The notes under the pieces were generated by a model that was given only the letters and a program-made list of their open reading frames with translations, had not been told where the DNA came from and made no database searches. Below, piece after piece: positions 23,657-36,300 of a stretch of 64,000 bases of DNA. A program made the position numbers and the translations under genes. This DNA is from Apoda limacodes. Lineage: Eukaryota > Arthropoda > Insecta > Lepidoptera > Limacodidae. Location of the stretch: positions 10,984,836 through 11,048,835 of the forward strand of contig OX291552.1 of NCBI GenBank assembly GCA_946406115.1. Reading direction: 5' to 3'. Position 1 is the first letter of the stretch. Every line of letters starts with the position of its first letter.

Positions 23657-24783
23657 GAGAAACACGTCATCATTTTAAACCCAAAGACTATATACCATTA
23701 TTTATGCATTTAGCTTCAATATTGACGGATTTCCATACAAACTTTCAACCCCTATTCCCATCCCGAAGAATTATGCAAAATCCCTACTTAGTGGAGCCCT
23801 ACGTCAAATAAGGACCCACATGCCAAATTTCCAGTTTGCTCTGTGCGTTGGTATGTCATTAAATCAGTTACTTCTTTTAGTACTTAAAAGTAGTTTGTTT
23901 AAAGGTAGTAACTTATTTTTTTATTGTTGGTAATTTTTTAATTTAGTCATTCCTGTTAGGTTCTCTTATTTTTTAGGATAACTTATTGTAGTAATTCATA
24001 CTTCATCAAAATTAGTAAATATTTAATTTAGATAAAAATGGTTTTAGTTCCTATTATCTTAGAAAAAAACCTTTGTTTTTAAAAAAAATCTAGGATTTAC
24101 AATAGAATCTTACGGCGATTTGTCACCGATTTTGCGCAAGCTTTTTTTTTTAATTACTAATTATTAAATGTATAGGTACAAAAAAAAACAGGAAAAATAC
24201 GAAACACCTTTCAGTGATCAAACAACTTTAATTACTTATATACACCGTTATAAATTACACCATTAAATAAGAAAATATACATAACACTCATTAAACATAG
24301 TTATAACATTTATTATTCACTCTATTATGGCACCAATCACAATTCATAGGCCACACACCTTACTCAGACTTGTTTTCCACTTTGTTCTGTCTCCACTTTT
24401 GATCCTGTAAGGCATAAAAATCTAATTGGACTTAAATACAAATTCTACATATTGCAAGAGATGATTCTAGCAATATAGGTACTTGTAGGTGCTACAATAT
24501 TAAACTGTACAATATACCAAGGTAAGTTGAATCACCCAAATTTCACTGAATTTTCTAAGGTTGTTTGTTAGTTATCATCCGACGTGTTGTTTTACACGAA
24601 TTTCAGATCAAGTCATGACATGGCGTATCGATTGATATCACGAGAGCAATTTGGACCATTGGTTCTTGCGATATCGAGGGACAAAAAAGCTAACATATAT
24701 ACAAACACACACACACACACAATAGAAATCATTTTGAAAATAATAAACGATTCTCCAGGTCTCAAAATGAAAAGAAAAGTTAA

Positions 24784-25176
24784 TAAAAAACCGGCTACGT
24801 GCGAGTGGGACCGGAAGGGTTCTGTACCATTATCTATAAAAACGGAAACAAAATCACATTTTTTGTATGTATTAAGGAGGGCTTCCTTAATATTTGTTTT
24901 ATTTTATTTAAATTTTTTATTTTTAATGTTAACATATTACTTAATAGTTTGACAATATTTCAACCGTCTACCTGTTGCCGTTATCAATATCGAGTAAAAA
25001 AATCACGTTTTTTGTATGGGAGCCCCCCTTAAAAAAATTATTTTATTCTGTTTTATAGTATTTGTTGTTATAGTGGCAACAGAAGTACATCATCTGTGAA
25101 ACTTATTATCACGGTTACAGTTGGACAGACGGACGGACAGCGAAGTTTAACCTTTTGGTTACGGAACCCTAAAATG
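24784..25176 (+). repeat. 'gtgcgagtcggactcgcgc' interspersed repeat, copy 3 (diverged)
   Basis: It starts 'aaaaaaccggctacgtgcga', continues with 'aaaaaaatcacgttttttgt' and 'tttgttgttatagtggcaac' and ends 'ttggttacggaaccctaaaa'. The ORF of 122 codons overlapping it (24584-24952) is repeat sequence, not a gene. A (CA)n run lies at about 24705-24722. Confidence 0.65.
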
Positions 25177-25179
25177 GTT

Positions 25180-26890
25180 TATCACTACAGTTGAGTTAAA
25201 ATAGGTACACCGACTAACCTACAACTAACTAAAGAAACTTACATAATAGAATTAAAAAGCCCGACATACAGTGACAGAGTAGGTACCACATAAATAATTT
25301 TACTCTAAAATTATATATCATATATACCTCAAACAGGGTAATGGCATGCAACTATGTCTACATAATTATGTTGACTGAATTAACAAAATTAAGCAAAAAT
25401 CCACGCAACAAAGTAAACGAAAAACATAACTAACTCCAAAAGCTTGTGCAAAAAAATGTATATTCTAATGTGCATTACTTCAATAAAGCAGAGGGAACAC
25501 TTTTTACAAGGATGAAGCGGGGTTTGAATTGAATTTTCAAAGCCTATAGGTACTTACAGTAGGGTCTAGTGTCAATTTCAAAAATATGTATAGGTAAGTC
25601 CTTAGGTACTGATTTTATCAGGTAAGTGGTCAATACAGTGAACTAACTACTTTGCTCTAATACTTTAATAGCCCCAACGAAGAACCAACACCGCTTTGTT
25701 TGTATGACCTCCATGACCTCTAAGGTGAACTACCACCGTGGCTGCATGCATCAGCATTGCAGGTGAACTATCCTAAGACTATTTACCTAATATGGCAATA
25801 TGAGTAAGTGTAAAAAGATTTAAAGTAGAGGCGACTCATTGACTACCACCTTCACGTTATTCATTCGAAGTCACTAATTATATACCTATTTAGTTACAGC
25901 AACCGTTACCAATTTAGGATGTTAAGGTGAATCTGACCTTAATTTTTCCAAGCTCTGGTCGTTTAAAAATACACTGTGTTTTGTTGTACTTGATATAAGA
26001 TTGTCAAAATTTTAAGAAGTGAAATGATTATAGTTATAGCTACTTAGTGTGATGAAGTTTTTAGTGAAAAATATAAATCAGTTTTGCCTTAACCAAAATA
26101 CCACACCCTAGTATTCCAGTAAATTTGCTTACCGTAATTTCGACAATCCAGTTAATCGTACAGCTGCAAAAATTTGTGAAATCTGCGTAAATCCTATTTG
26201 TAAAAACTTTTACAGTTTGATATTAAACATGTGATTAAATAGAACTATATCCACTTAATTATTTTTTTAATAACAACGGCGCTAATATATCTTTAAAGCT
26301 TTAATAAAATTATTAAGTATTTACCATATACAAAAAAGAATATTCCTAAGTATTTAAATAAAAAGAAAAATTTTTTATACACAACAAACATACGTGAACA
26401 ATACAACATAATAAATAAGGCAAATGAGTTCAACACAAATGGCCTCCAAATGTCAGGGCACAGTTCAAAATTATCATTAAACTGACGTCATGAACATAAA
26501 CACATTAACCCATTACGTTTCGGTACTTTAACAAACGACTCTGTATATTTAAAATAACTCGAGAAATCAGATATCTACTTACTTATAAATACAACATTAT
26601 AAAATAGTTCTTTGATGGGCCATTTATTATATTTAAAAAAAAAATTAAGATTGTGCTCTTATTTAAAAAAACTAACAAACACGTAAGTTGGTTAAAAAAA
26701 AATTTCCGAAGTTTTGGCTTGGTTGCAACAGCCTTGGTCAGGGGTTGCAGTCACTAGACACATGTAAAGACAAACTGAGGATAGCTCAAAAGATACCTTC
26801 ACTTACAGCGCAGCTCCTTATCTATACGTGACCGATGCTGGTGCAATCCATCCGAAGCGTCGGAAATGTATCTTACCCAAATTAAGCGTT
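25180..26890. other. Intergenic, nothing recognised
   Basis: AT-rich noncoding DNA. At about 25922, 'ttaaggtgaatctgacctta' resembles the terminal sequence of the MITE at 30577-31823, perhaps a solo end. No gene was recognised. Confidence 0.45.
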
Positions 26891-26894
26891 AAGC

Positions 26895-27054
26895 CCCGTT
26901 TACATGATTTTAAGTAACAATAAAGTGCGAAAACTAATAAAAAAATTGAGGAACTAAAATTTTTTGACAGTGGATAGTAACAAAAATGTTAAATTTCAAA
27001 ATTTAAAGCTTATTAGTATTCGCACACTATTGTAACTTAAATCGTGTAAACGGG
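26895..27054. repeat. Hairpin MITE, about 160 bp
   Basis: 'cccgtttacatgattttaag' at the left end is mirrored by 'cttaaatcgtgtaaacggg' at the right end. The inverted similarity continues inward for about 45 bp per arm with a few mismatches. Confidence 0.7.
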
Positions 27055-27985
27055 TGCTAGCCAAAATTTTAAACTCAAAATAGTCACTTTTAACAATTAA
27101 AAAAGTATAAAAGCCGCCACAAAATGTAACTAAAAAATATCTTTCTTTGATAACACAGAGTCGATGCGAAACGGAAGTGCTCCAGTATCCCTTTCCTTTA
27201 CAGCACTTTCTTATAACACAAAATGCAAAATTATATCGAAAACGTACCAATGTAGCAATTTCATTGGAGAGGCGAAAAGCGATCGCGCGCAATCTGTACC
27301 GGAGCTTAGTGGTGCCCTTAGTTTTCTTATGCAATGTTAACAGTATAGTGTACATGTTTCCACAGTGTAACGAAAGGAACGAAACCGCCAGGGCTGGCAC
27401 CTGTCAAGGGCGCAAACAAAAATATAAAACAAAAAAAAAGCAATTAAAAAAAACAATTTATTAAAGCGGTAACATCAAATATACAAAAAAGAAAAATGAT
27501 AATACACAAAGCGAAATTGTTAAGTACGTACACATTTGGCATATTTTGCTGCAGCAAATAACAGCTATACTTCAACGTACATACAGCTAACAGAACTCAA
27601 ATTGTTAAAAATAGCCGCTATTAACATAGCAATTTCACTAAATTAAGTTGAAAAAAAAAATAGATATGTAGGTAACTAATTTTTTTTACAAATTCTTAAT
27701 ATCGCTTTGCATAGCCTTGAAAATAAATCAGCTTCACCAATGACAATTTTTTACTAAACAATATTTTTAAACTGTACCTAGTACGACAGATACATAGTCA
27801 AAGTATATTTTTTGCGTAGAATCGTTATAGATAGTGATACAAATTACAACCATCCCAAAATTAAACTAACTATGACTAGATCCATCCACATGTTGCATAA
27901 TATTTCCCATCCCTATTTTGTACCAACTTAAATCTTAGTCTTCCACTTACAAGGACATTTAGGCATTGTTTGCACGGGCGTTTAA
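27055..27985. other. Intergenic, nothing recognised
   Basis: Two antisense ORFs of 105-134 codons overlap at 26996-27464. Neither shows a domain, a splice signal or a family match that I can recognise, and one runs into the preceding MITE. Confidence 0.4.
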
Positions 27986-27987
27986 AT

Positions 27988-28203
27988 AAGCGTTGTGTGA
28001 AAAGCGCTCGTAGTTTTCTTACAGATTTGCTTACAAACTGATAAGAATTGCCAAAGTAAAAAGCGCCCACGTGCGAACACATGCAGAAGTCATAACTCAG
28101 GTACATACCTATACAGATCGTTAAAAATAACGCGCGTTTAAGAGTTAAAAATGAAATTTTAACCAGTTTGTAAGCAAATCGGGTAAAAAACACAGAACGC
28201 TTA
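27988..28203. repeat. Foldback element
   Basis: 'atttgcttacaaactg' (28025-28040) and its exact reverse complement (28164-28179) are flanked by weaker inverted similarity ('aagcgttgtgtg' versus 'cacagaacgctt'). The 119-codon minus-strand ORF across it is incidental. Confidence 0.5.
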
Positions 28204-28519
28204 ATAGTCAAATAATAATAAAACCCTTTTTGCAAATGATTTTAATTACATCTAAGTTATCTTATTCTAAAGAATCGTCATAAAAGAGTTTGTTGTCAAA
28301 TATAATAAATTCCATTTCAAATTCACATTTAAAAATGTTTTTTTTATTTTACATTTATGACTGTAGTATACAGTACATGCTATTCCATATCTGTCTAGTC
28401 TAATCTACAAATCTGGCTAAGGTAAAACAAAAACCACAAAATTGCCTCCTCTATATTTTCTAAATAAATTACTTACACAAATATACACCATAATTGTTAT
28501 ATACATATTAATATACCTA

Positions 28520-28800
28520 CTGGCCGACGTGGCAGAGTTGTTCTGCCCTTGCTGTTGCTGACACACCCCGTGGCATCCCTCGCCCACGCTTTTTACTTCG
28601 TTTTCGCTTAGCTTTTTTGATTCTTTTTCTTTTACGCCCGAGAGGGCCATAGCGTGATGTTAAGCTACAACCTTTCTCAAAAATTGGGCTATCAATTACA
28701 AAAAGAATTTTTCAATTCCGACTGGTAGTTCCAGAGATTAGCGCGTTCAGACGAAAAAAAAAAACAAACTCTTCAGCTTTATTATTTTAGTATAGATTAT
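28520..28800 (-). repeat. 'aagctgaagagtttgttt' interspersed repeat, copy 2
   Basis: Read on the minus strand it repeats the order seen at 3780-3990: 'ataaagctgaagagtttgtt', 'gaacgcgctaatctctggaa', 'attgaaaaattcttttt' and 'catcacgctatggccctctc'. A lysine/arginine-rich frame on the same strand is repeat sequence, not an exon. Confidence 0.6.
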
Positions 28801-29249
28801 AATAAGTATAGATTTAACGAATGAGATAATTAAATTATTTAATTCGTTTATTTTATTTCCAAAAAAAACAACTTTCTTTGCATTAACTATGTTAAAACAT
28901 TTACATTATACATTAGGTAGGTACGCAATAAGATGTAGGTATTCATTTGAAATTTCCGGTGTCTAAAAATTACTGAATTACTTTTAACTTTGCAAAAATA
29001 TATAGAAAACTAGATTTTCCCTGCGACTTGCTCTACGTTGAGTTCATTACGCAGTTGTAGGAATCACTCACATCGTCCAAGTTAACAAAAGGTTCAAGTA
29101 TGTTAACGTATATCTTATAAAAAAAAACTGTCGATTTAGATATTTATATAAAATAAACTTATGAGCATACCATTAAAAATAAAAAAGAATCTTTAAAATT
29201 GGTTCAAGTTGAGCGCAAACATATTTATTTTGTTGAACTATTAATGTTA

Positions 29250-29560
29250 TTGAAATCTATATAAATAAAAATCAATTGCCACATATATAAAGTATCACTT
29301 AAGAACGGCTCAACCGATGATTTCTTATTTGTATTCGCAATTGTCAGGACAAGGTTTGTATGAAAGAAAAAAAACGGTCCAGTGCGAGTCGAACTTGCGC
29401 ACTCCGTCTGTTTATCCAATTGTAATGAGATTTTTGTAAGTTTTTGGCACACACCGAGAAACATTTCGGAATTAGTACAACCATTTGACAATGGGTGACG
29501 CGCCAGGTCAATAATTGTTCAACCCGAACCAAAGTAGGGGCGGGCCGCTAGTTATATATA
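29250..29560. repeat. Degenerate interspersed repeat fragments
   Basis: 'agaacggctcaaccgatgat', 'cggtccagtgcgagtcgaac' and 'gggcgggccgctagttatat' are fragments of the SINE/RTE-like families seen elsewhere in the window. The short ORFs are incidental. Confidence 0.4.
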
Positions 29561-30209
29561 TTTTTAATGGCACTAGTGCAGCTAAACTAAAAAGTGTTTT
29601 AATTGACGAACACACGACACGGCGCAGGATTGCGCAATGGAGCCGATTGTGTTATGACTAATTCTTACGCGTTCCATTCAATATTTTTCAATACATTTGG
29701 ACAAAAAAAAACATTATGTTTACCTACACAAATATTTGTATGTATGTGCGCCTATGGTAAAAAGCGAAAGATTATAACAGGTAACTATTACGTAACTATC
29801 ATAACAGGTTTTGAGTAGCGACATATTTATACTTGAAAATGTTTAATGTAATACAGTCTGTATGAAAAAAAATGGGTCGAATTCATCTTAATTCTACGAC
29901 AATAGTACGAACTAATTTTCAAAATTGACACTAACACATTAAAATGACGATGCCTTAAAAAATCCAGCAAACTTACATATTACACTAAAACTACATTCAA
30001 TATATTAAAAATGGTTGGTCCACGTTTTAACTTCTAATTCTCAAGCAAAACCAGCATTCAGATCTATATCAACCAAAGTAAGGGAATAAATAATGCGTTG
30101 TAATATTCGTAATGTATTCAATAAATATATAGACTTTTGAACTATATTTACACCCAGTAACCTACTTAATATTAGAACAGTGCCACTCCAAAGACATACT
30201 GAATCTTAC

Positions 30210-30576
30210 TTAAGGTGAGTCCGAATCTGTTTTTTTTCCATACAACCTTCGGCGTACCAAATATCTATAACCATTAACGTTTTGCTGCTTAAAATGCATT
30301 ATTACTATATTGCTATTTATCATCGTCGGCAAATGCAAATTCATTCACGACATGAGAGTGAATTATGAAATAACTAAAGTTTTCGTTGATATCATAATTA
30401 ATAATTTTATTTTATTAATAATAATACATTTTATTAATATTTCTTTGGCATTTTATGGATGAATATCCGTTTTGCGATTATGGTAAATGATAATAAAACG
30501 TTTTGAGTAGCGGAATGTCAATAGTTAAAGATATTCAGTGTAATACAGTTGCAATGAAAAAAATATTTTTGAATAC
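30210..30576 (+). repeat. MITE related to the element at 30577-31823
   Basis: It starts 'cttaaggtgagtccgaatct', has 'gttttgctgcttaaaatgca' and 'aaaacgttttgagtagcgga' inside, and abuts the next copy. Two family members lie head to tail. Confidence 0.6.
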
Positions 30577-31823
30577 CTTAAGGCGAGTCCGAATCAGATT
30601 TTTTCCATACGACCTTCGTTACTCTAAACATCTACTCTTAATGATTTATTAGCCGTCGGTCCAATACGCAGTTCGTCCAAATCGCATTTCGCCGATAGTC
30701 TACTACGCAGTTCGTCCATAATATGTTTCGTCCATTTCGCGATTTGCCATTTCGCAGTTAGGCAAAGGGGAAAGTCAAGTAAGGGAGAAAGTAAGGCCAG
30801 TCCTGTAGTATAAATGGTTTGAGACTATTTTAGGTCAAATATTTTGACGTGACAACGTCTTATAAATTGGTTTGCCGGGTGACACTTCAAGAAACTGCGT
30901 TACGCTCCGCTCACGTTATGCGCTCACAATGAGAGCGAGTGAGAGGCACGCGCCCGCCTAAGAGCGAGAGAGACAGACATAAAATCATTGTCACGTAAAA
31001 CTTTCGCCCGTATACCGACTTTACAGGCAACCAGTTTTTTAAACGTTAGTTTAATTGGCTGATCAACAAACGTGTAAACCAGGTCGTTTGCAAATATAGT
31101 TTTTCTAAAAAAATATAATTTGTGAAACATGTCGAAAAATAGTAACCCTACCTTGGTATTTGGTATTGGTAAGGACAGAAGACAAAAACTCCAAAAATTA
31201 TTTACGTACCTGTCGCTAATTGTACGGTAGTATAAAACCCTTCATGTACGATTTTGACTCGCATTTGGCCGGTTTTTGACTTTCATTTGTAGGCAATAGT
31301 GTATCTATAGGTTATTTTATTTTAAATCGATGGTTCAACCAAATACGTGTTTGATCAAATGCGTGTAAGACGAAATATATGTTGGACGAAACGCGTGTTG
31401 GACGAAATGCGTACTGGTCGAAATCAGGATTTATAAACCAATTGGACGAACTGCGTATTGGACCGACGGCTAACAAATCCTCTTAGCTATGTTTGTACAT
31501 TTTGCTGCTTAAAATGCGTTATCATTGTTGTTATATATAATATTATTATTATTATACTATTTATCACTGTCGCAAAAAAAAAACATATTTATTTATAAAT
31601 AACTTATTATTTAACCAAAGCTTTTGCTGTTTTGATACATTAAATTTATAAAATAAAAACTAATTATTGATTCATTCTCTGGCTATTTATAAATAAATAA
31701 TAAATTTTGCGTCTATAGTTAATATCGTTGTATCGTAACAACACGTTTTGAGTAGCAAAATGTTTATAAAGGTATTTAGTGTAATGCATGGATGCAATGG
31801 ATGTTAGTCGGATTCACCTTAAG
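30577..31823 (+). mobile_element. MITE interrupted by a second TIR element
   Basis: The left terminus 'cttaaggcgagtccgaatca' and right terminus 'gtcggattcaccttaag' form an inverted repeat. The interior 'ttttgctgcttaaaatgcgt' and 'cacgttttgagtagcaaaat' match the neighbouring copy at 30210. An element of about 0.8 kb (30649-31473) is inserted near its left end. Confidence 0.65.
30649..31473. mobile_element. Non-autonomous DNA transposon with perfect 32-bp TIRs, nested
   Basis: The first 32 bp (30649-30680, starting 'ttagccgtcggtccaatacg') are exactly reverse-complemented at 31442-31473. If the TIR proper starts at 'gccgtcgg', a TA flanks each side. Subterminal DNA is full of short variants of 'ttcgtcca' (left) and 'gacgaaatgcg' (right). 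The interior has no transposase ORF; the middle ('tgccgggtgacacttcaaga', 'cgctccgctcacgttatgcg') is GC-richer and resembles a common lepidopteran repeat. Confidence 0.8.
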
Positions 31824-31829
31824 ACATTA

Positions 31830-32490
31830 AACGACAAACAGCAAGAAATTATTGTTACTAAACAATGGCACAAACATGGAAATTCCACATAACATATTAT
31901 ACAATATTAATGCTTAAAGGCACAGGCGTACCCCAGATGATCTACTTAGGAAGTAGCTAAAATCTTTTTACACATTTTTTAAGGCGCCTAAAATGCCTAA
32001 AAAAATTTATCCTCTGAATACACGGTAGGCTACGCCCATGCCTCAAAATGTCTGCAAAACAATAAAGTAGTTCGTAAATACATTTAAAATTTAAATGTGT
32101 ATAATCCACTCGCCTTCAGAATGGGATGGAATGGAACCTTGTCACAAGAACTAAGTAGGATTAGCAAAGAAGTTCTAAATATTCAACATTTATTTTTACA
32201 ATCACTCAGGGGTTACAAAAATAAGCACAAAATTTTTTATTTTACATTTATTATTTATTATACTTCAGCTCCAGAAGGTCGCATCCTATTCTGAATAGGG
32301 TATAGTACATGCATGTAGCTCAAATATAGGCCAGATATTATTTCTACAATCTTTATTACTAAGAAATCATGGCTACAACAATAGTTCTAATTAATCCGTT
32401 TGTGATTATTAATTTTAATTATATAAGCAAAGCGGTCAGTTAGATTGTGACGTCAAAGTCTGCGATAGCAAACACAATACCAGATGCGCT
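31830..32490. other. Intergenic, nothing recognised
   Basis: AT-rich noncoding DNA. The 65-codon ORF at 32097 has no recognisable features. Confidence 0.45.
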
Positions 32491-32492
32491 TC

Positions 32493-32702
32493 TATAGCAC
32501 GGACGCTAAGCAGGAAGAATTTCGTTCATTGAACTTTTACTTTTTAGCCTGTGTCAGTTGTCAAAATAGTAGTAATTTCTGATGACAGCGGTCGGTCATT
32601 GCATCTGTGCGAGCGTGACGGCAAATAATTATGCGCGTGCAACAGAGACAAATAGTGTCCGGTCATTGAACGAAATTCTTCCTGCTTAGCGTCCGTGCTA
32701 TA
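32493..32702. repeat. MITE, 210 bp, perfect 36-bp TIRs
   Basis: The 36 bp at 32493-32528 (starting 'tatagcacggacgctaagca') are exactly reverse-complemented at 32667-32702. TA at each outer edge suits a TA-target (Tc1/mariner-type) insertion. Perfect arms suggest recent activity or gene conversion. Confidence 0.9.
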
Positions 32703-33029
32703 AGAGAATTCTTACACTTAGGTACAAAATAGTACTTATACAAGAGTTTTTGGTTTCTTACCAAGGTTTATTAAATAACAATTACTTAAGTATATTCTTT
32801 TAGATCAGGATGTAATGCTAACAAAGATTTTCACGTCACAATGGCGTCGTTTCAAACGCATAAATAAGTTTAATATTATGAATTATTATTTTTATAGCAA
32901 ATATTGCTGTTTTCCTTAGCTTTATTTTTCATCAATACTTAACAATGTTCGTTATTAACAATATGAAAAAGTACATGTACATCCCCCTTATTAAAGCATT
33001 TAGAAAGTGGATTATATTCCTCATTTAAT

Positions 33030-33035
33030 TTTATT
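33030..33035 (-). terminator. Candidate poly(A) signal of TMEM120
   Basis: AATAAA on the minus strand about 320 bp downstream of the TMEM120 stop codon; other AT-rich variants are close by, so the true site is not certain. Confidence 0.35.
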
Positions 33036-33352
33036 TTGCAAATAATAACTTTTCTCTGCCAAATATATATTAATATAACTCATATATTAATTATTCACGT
33101 ATTTAGTAGTAGTTGGATATAACTATAAATCAATTAACACAATAACAAATTTAAAAAACAAACTATAAGACAATAATAATTAATGCAATAATCAAGCAAT
33201 AATACATCAACTGCGGCACATTTATATTAAATAAATAATAATAAATTAAAATACAAAATTATATAAAACACTGCGAAGTCTGTTAGAGCAGCACATTCGA
33301 TTCCTTTACCTACAGAACTAAATGCTTGTCTTAAACGTTACAGTGTTCACCT

Positions 33353-36300
33353 TCACGTTGCATGTTGCGCCTCACTGTTGCAAGGTACCTGTTCGTTGAG
33401 CTTCTGCGGTATCACCATGAGAGTCGTCACTGTATTACCAACTCCAAGTAGCAGAAATGACAGACTTAGCGCTTGCACCTGTTGTTGGTTTGTTATAGGG
33501 AAATTTGGTTTATATATAAACAAATATGGTTCAAATTTAAAAAACTAGGTTTAAAAATGTTATAGGTACTGAAAGCCAGGCAAGACGAAAACCCGACTGG
33601 GACTATAAATTGTGTCGTATTATTTTAAGGTAAAACCGCATCAGATTTTTACCAAACAAACTTTGATGCACTTTATATCTTTAACTATAAACATTTCGCA
33701 ACTCAAAATGCGTTATTATCATAATCACAAAAAGCGCGGTGAAGCAGTAATTGGCTGCAACAGCCAACTGCATTGTCAGTTCAGAAAAAAAAACTGAAAA
33801 CAGCGATTTATAACAACGCTTTTTGAGTAGGTACCAACCAAAATGTTACAAGTTGATGATATTAAGTGTCACCTAAATAAGTTATTTAGTTAAATATATA
33901 AGATTAATTAAATCAAATATGTTGATATATTTCTAGTGTATATTTACTTCAATTAGGTATCTTTAGTTAAACGATTAAAAATAGAAAAAAATAACAGGAT
34001 TTGATCAGGATATTTGGCGGAAAGTCCAAGATACTGTTATTTGTTATATTTATTTAAAATTGATTATTTGTGTTTCGATGACTCATATTCGCGCTGTGTT
34101 ATAGAAACCTGTAAAGGTATATGCAGAAATGACTCTTGGATAGTAAATTGCTAACAATAAGTCAGTAACGTTCTTCAATGTTTATAGACTTAACACCAAA
34201 TTATCGATTTTAGGACTTGAAGAGGGCGACAAGACGTTTAAAACTGCACGATGACATATTGCCAGATTTATATGTAAAACCCTAACAATTCTAAAGAACA
34301 AAATGACCCCGAATAAAAGGATTACAATTATGCTTTGCGAAGAAGTGTTATTTTCTCTCTCTAAAATTTCTAACATAAATAAAAGCAAGAAATCGTTGAT
34401 CAATGTTGTCATTATTGATAATTTTTGGCAACAAAAATTATTATGTAGTGGTAACATTTGAGATCAACAAGTCATTTATTATATTTTTAATTCTTGGACT
34501 AAATACACTAAATAAATAAATATACATAGAAGCGAAATATATCAACATAGTATTTAAATAATGTCTAATTGATAGTAGGGTCTAATAATTTATTCATCAA
34601 AAAAAAATAATTTAATGTTACTTGAGAAATACTATTAACTCCTTAAAGTTTTTTTAGTGAGAAACTATAAAAAACCTCTAAATATTTAAATTCTACTTAT
34701 TATTCTATTTTATACTATTTTTTTGCTATAGGTATATGTAATGTAACATTTGCTACACCCTCGTACGGTAATCATGTGATACGAACAAATAATATTAACA
34801 ACACTGTAACCAACCATGAATATGCAAATAAATAATTGAGTATTGAGGTTCTAGTATATGTGTAATAAAATCTAATAGTGAGTCTTGTTCGGTCGACAGA
34901 GCAACTAATGGGCGCGGTACAAAGAAAAGCGCCGTCCCCCTCTAGAGCCTACATTTGTCTGCAGGACAGAAAGAGACAGCACAAACATTACAACTATCGG
35001 GGAGTCCTTGAACTCAGCCCTGGTTACAATGCACCAGTAATGACAATTACGATCATTACTTATGTTAAATAACATGCAGTTAAATATATTGTAAAGTTTT
35101 GAAATGATATTTTTTTGCACCTTGAAACCGGCGCACCATATAATATGTCGTAGACTGTCTACAAAATCTTGGCATGTCTACGCGCTCCTACGCGTACTTC
35201 ACAGACTGTGTACTCTTAATAAACTAACTGTTTTGTATATAATTATATCTAACATTAGCATAGTTTGTTGTTCACTAATAACACATACTTTGTGACAGTT
35301 TTGCTCTGTACTTATTTACACACACACACACACGTGTATGCATTGTGGCGTTTTTTTTGGACGTGCCACGATATTACAAACGCTCTATATACACGGTTAT
35401 GTTATGTGTAATGTAATTTTCCGTCCAATAATAGATCTCGGGTTTTTTTCAATATTTTTGGACATTACATACAGCGCCGTCTGTTCCCAAAATAAGTAAA
35501 GCTTGCGCAATTGATACCAGACAACATATTATATAAATACATACATATTATACATAGAAAACACCCAGTCTTAAGACAAACACAAATAATAAATGTACGG
35601 TTATCTTGTACGGGAATCGAACCCATGCGCTTCGATTCAGCAGTCGGGTCATTACCCACTGAGCCGACACATTTCAAAAGGACATTTGCGCACATCCCGC
35701 GCCCTGCGTCCAGTTGGCTTATCACTCCCTTCTATACTCCGTGGTATGTACCTAGTTCCTACACATAATAAAAGCCGAAAGGTACAGTAAAATAAACTTG
35801 AAAATCTTTTTTTTTATTAATGGCCTAGTAACTTATAGTTTTTAAATGTTATCTGTGAATTAATCTCGGATGTTTTGAGGTTTTTAGTTTTCCTACACTA
35901 TAAACTCTTGCCATTTATTATTTAATTATAAACCATATAAAAGTCATAACGCTGTGCAAAACATATGCTAAAGCTGGTATTTCTGTATTTAGTCCATAGA
36001 TAGCAATTCATATTTACATGCAAAAAAGTTAATGTTACTTTTGTACTAACCCCTGTTATAGTTTCTGTGATTAGAGGTTTTTAGATACAAAGGTATTGAC
36101 TCACTATTATTTATTTATTACACATATTTTAGTACAATATTTAAAAAATATATCTACTGTATTATGATCCTAAATAAGTTTTGGCTATAAGAATACTTCA
36201 CCAAAAAAACTAAAAGAATAGCTGTAGTACTTCTTGAAGTACTTCCATGGCTTTATCAGTCAATTTTAACTTTATAGTGATACTAAGAACGCAAATACAC

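Noticed and set aside
24584..25032. ORFs of 122 and 77 codons
   Set aside because: Located in a microsatellite and copy 3 of the 'gtgcgagtcggactcgcgc' repeat.
26996..27464. Overlapping ORFs of 134 and 105 codons on opposite strands
   Set aside because: No recognisable motif; one runs into a hairpin MITE; length is within chance for this much sequence.
27876..28235. 119-codon minus-strand ORF
   Set aside because: It spans a foldback element and shows no domain-like pattern.
28530..28670. Lysine/arginine-rich frame on the minus strand (RKRKRIKKAKRKRSKKR) that looks like a basic exon
   Set aside because: The same stretch belongs to the 'aagctgaagagtttgttt' interspersed repeat whose other copy is at 3780-3990; the frame has no proper splice context.
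35600..35680. Functional tRNA gene on the minus strand
   Set aside because: The B box is perfect but the acceptor stem does not pair well and the block is part of a larger interspersed repeat.
35511..35790. Three ORFs of 65-86 codons around 35.6 kb
   Set aside because: They lie in a tRNA-derived repeat; the reading frames come from the repeat consensus.
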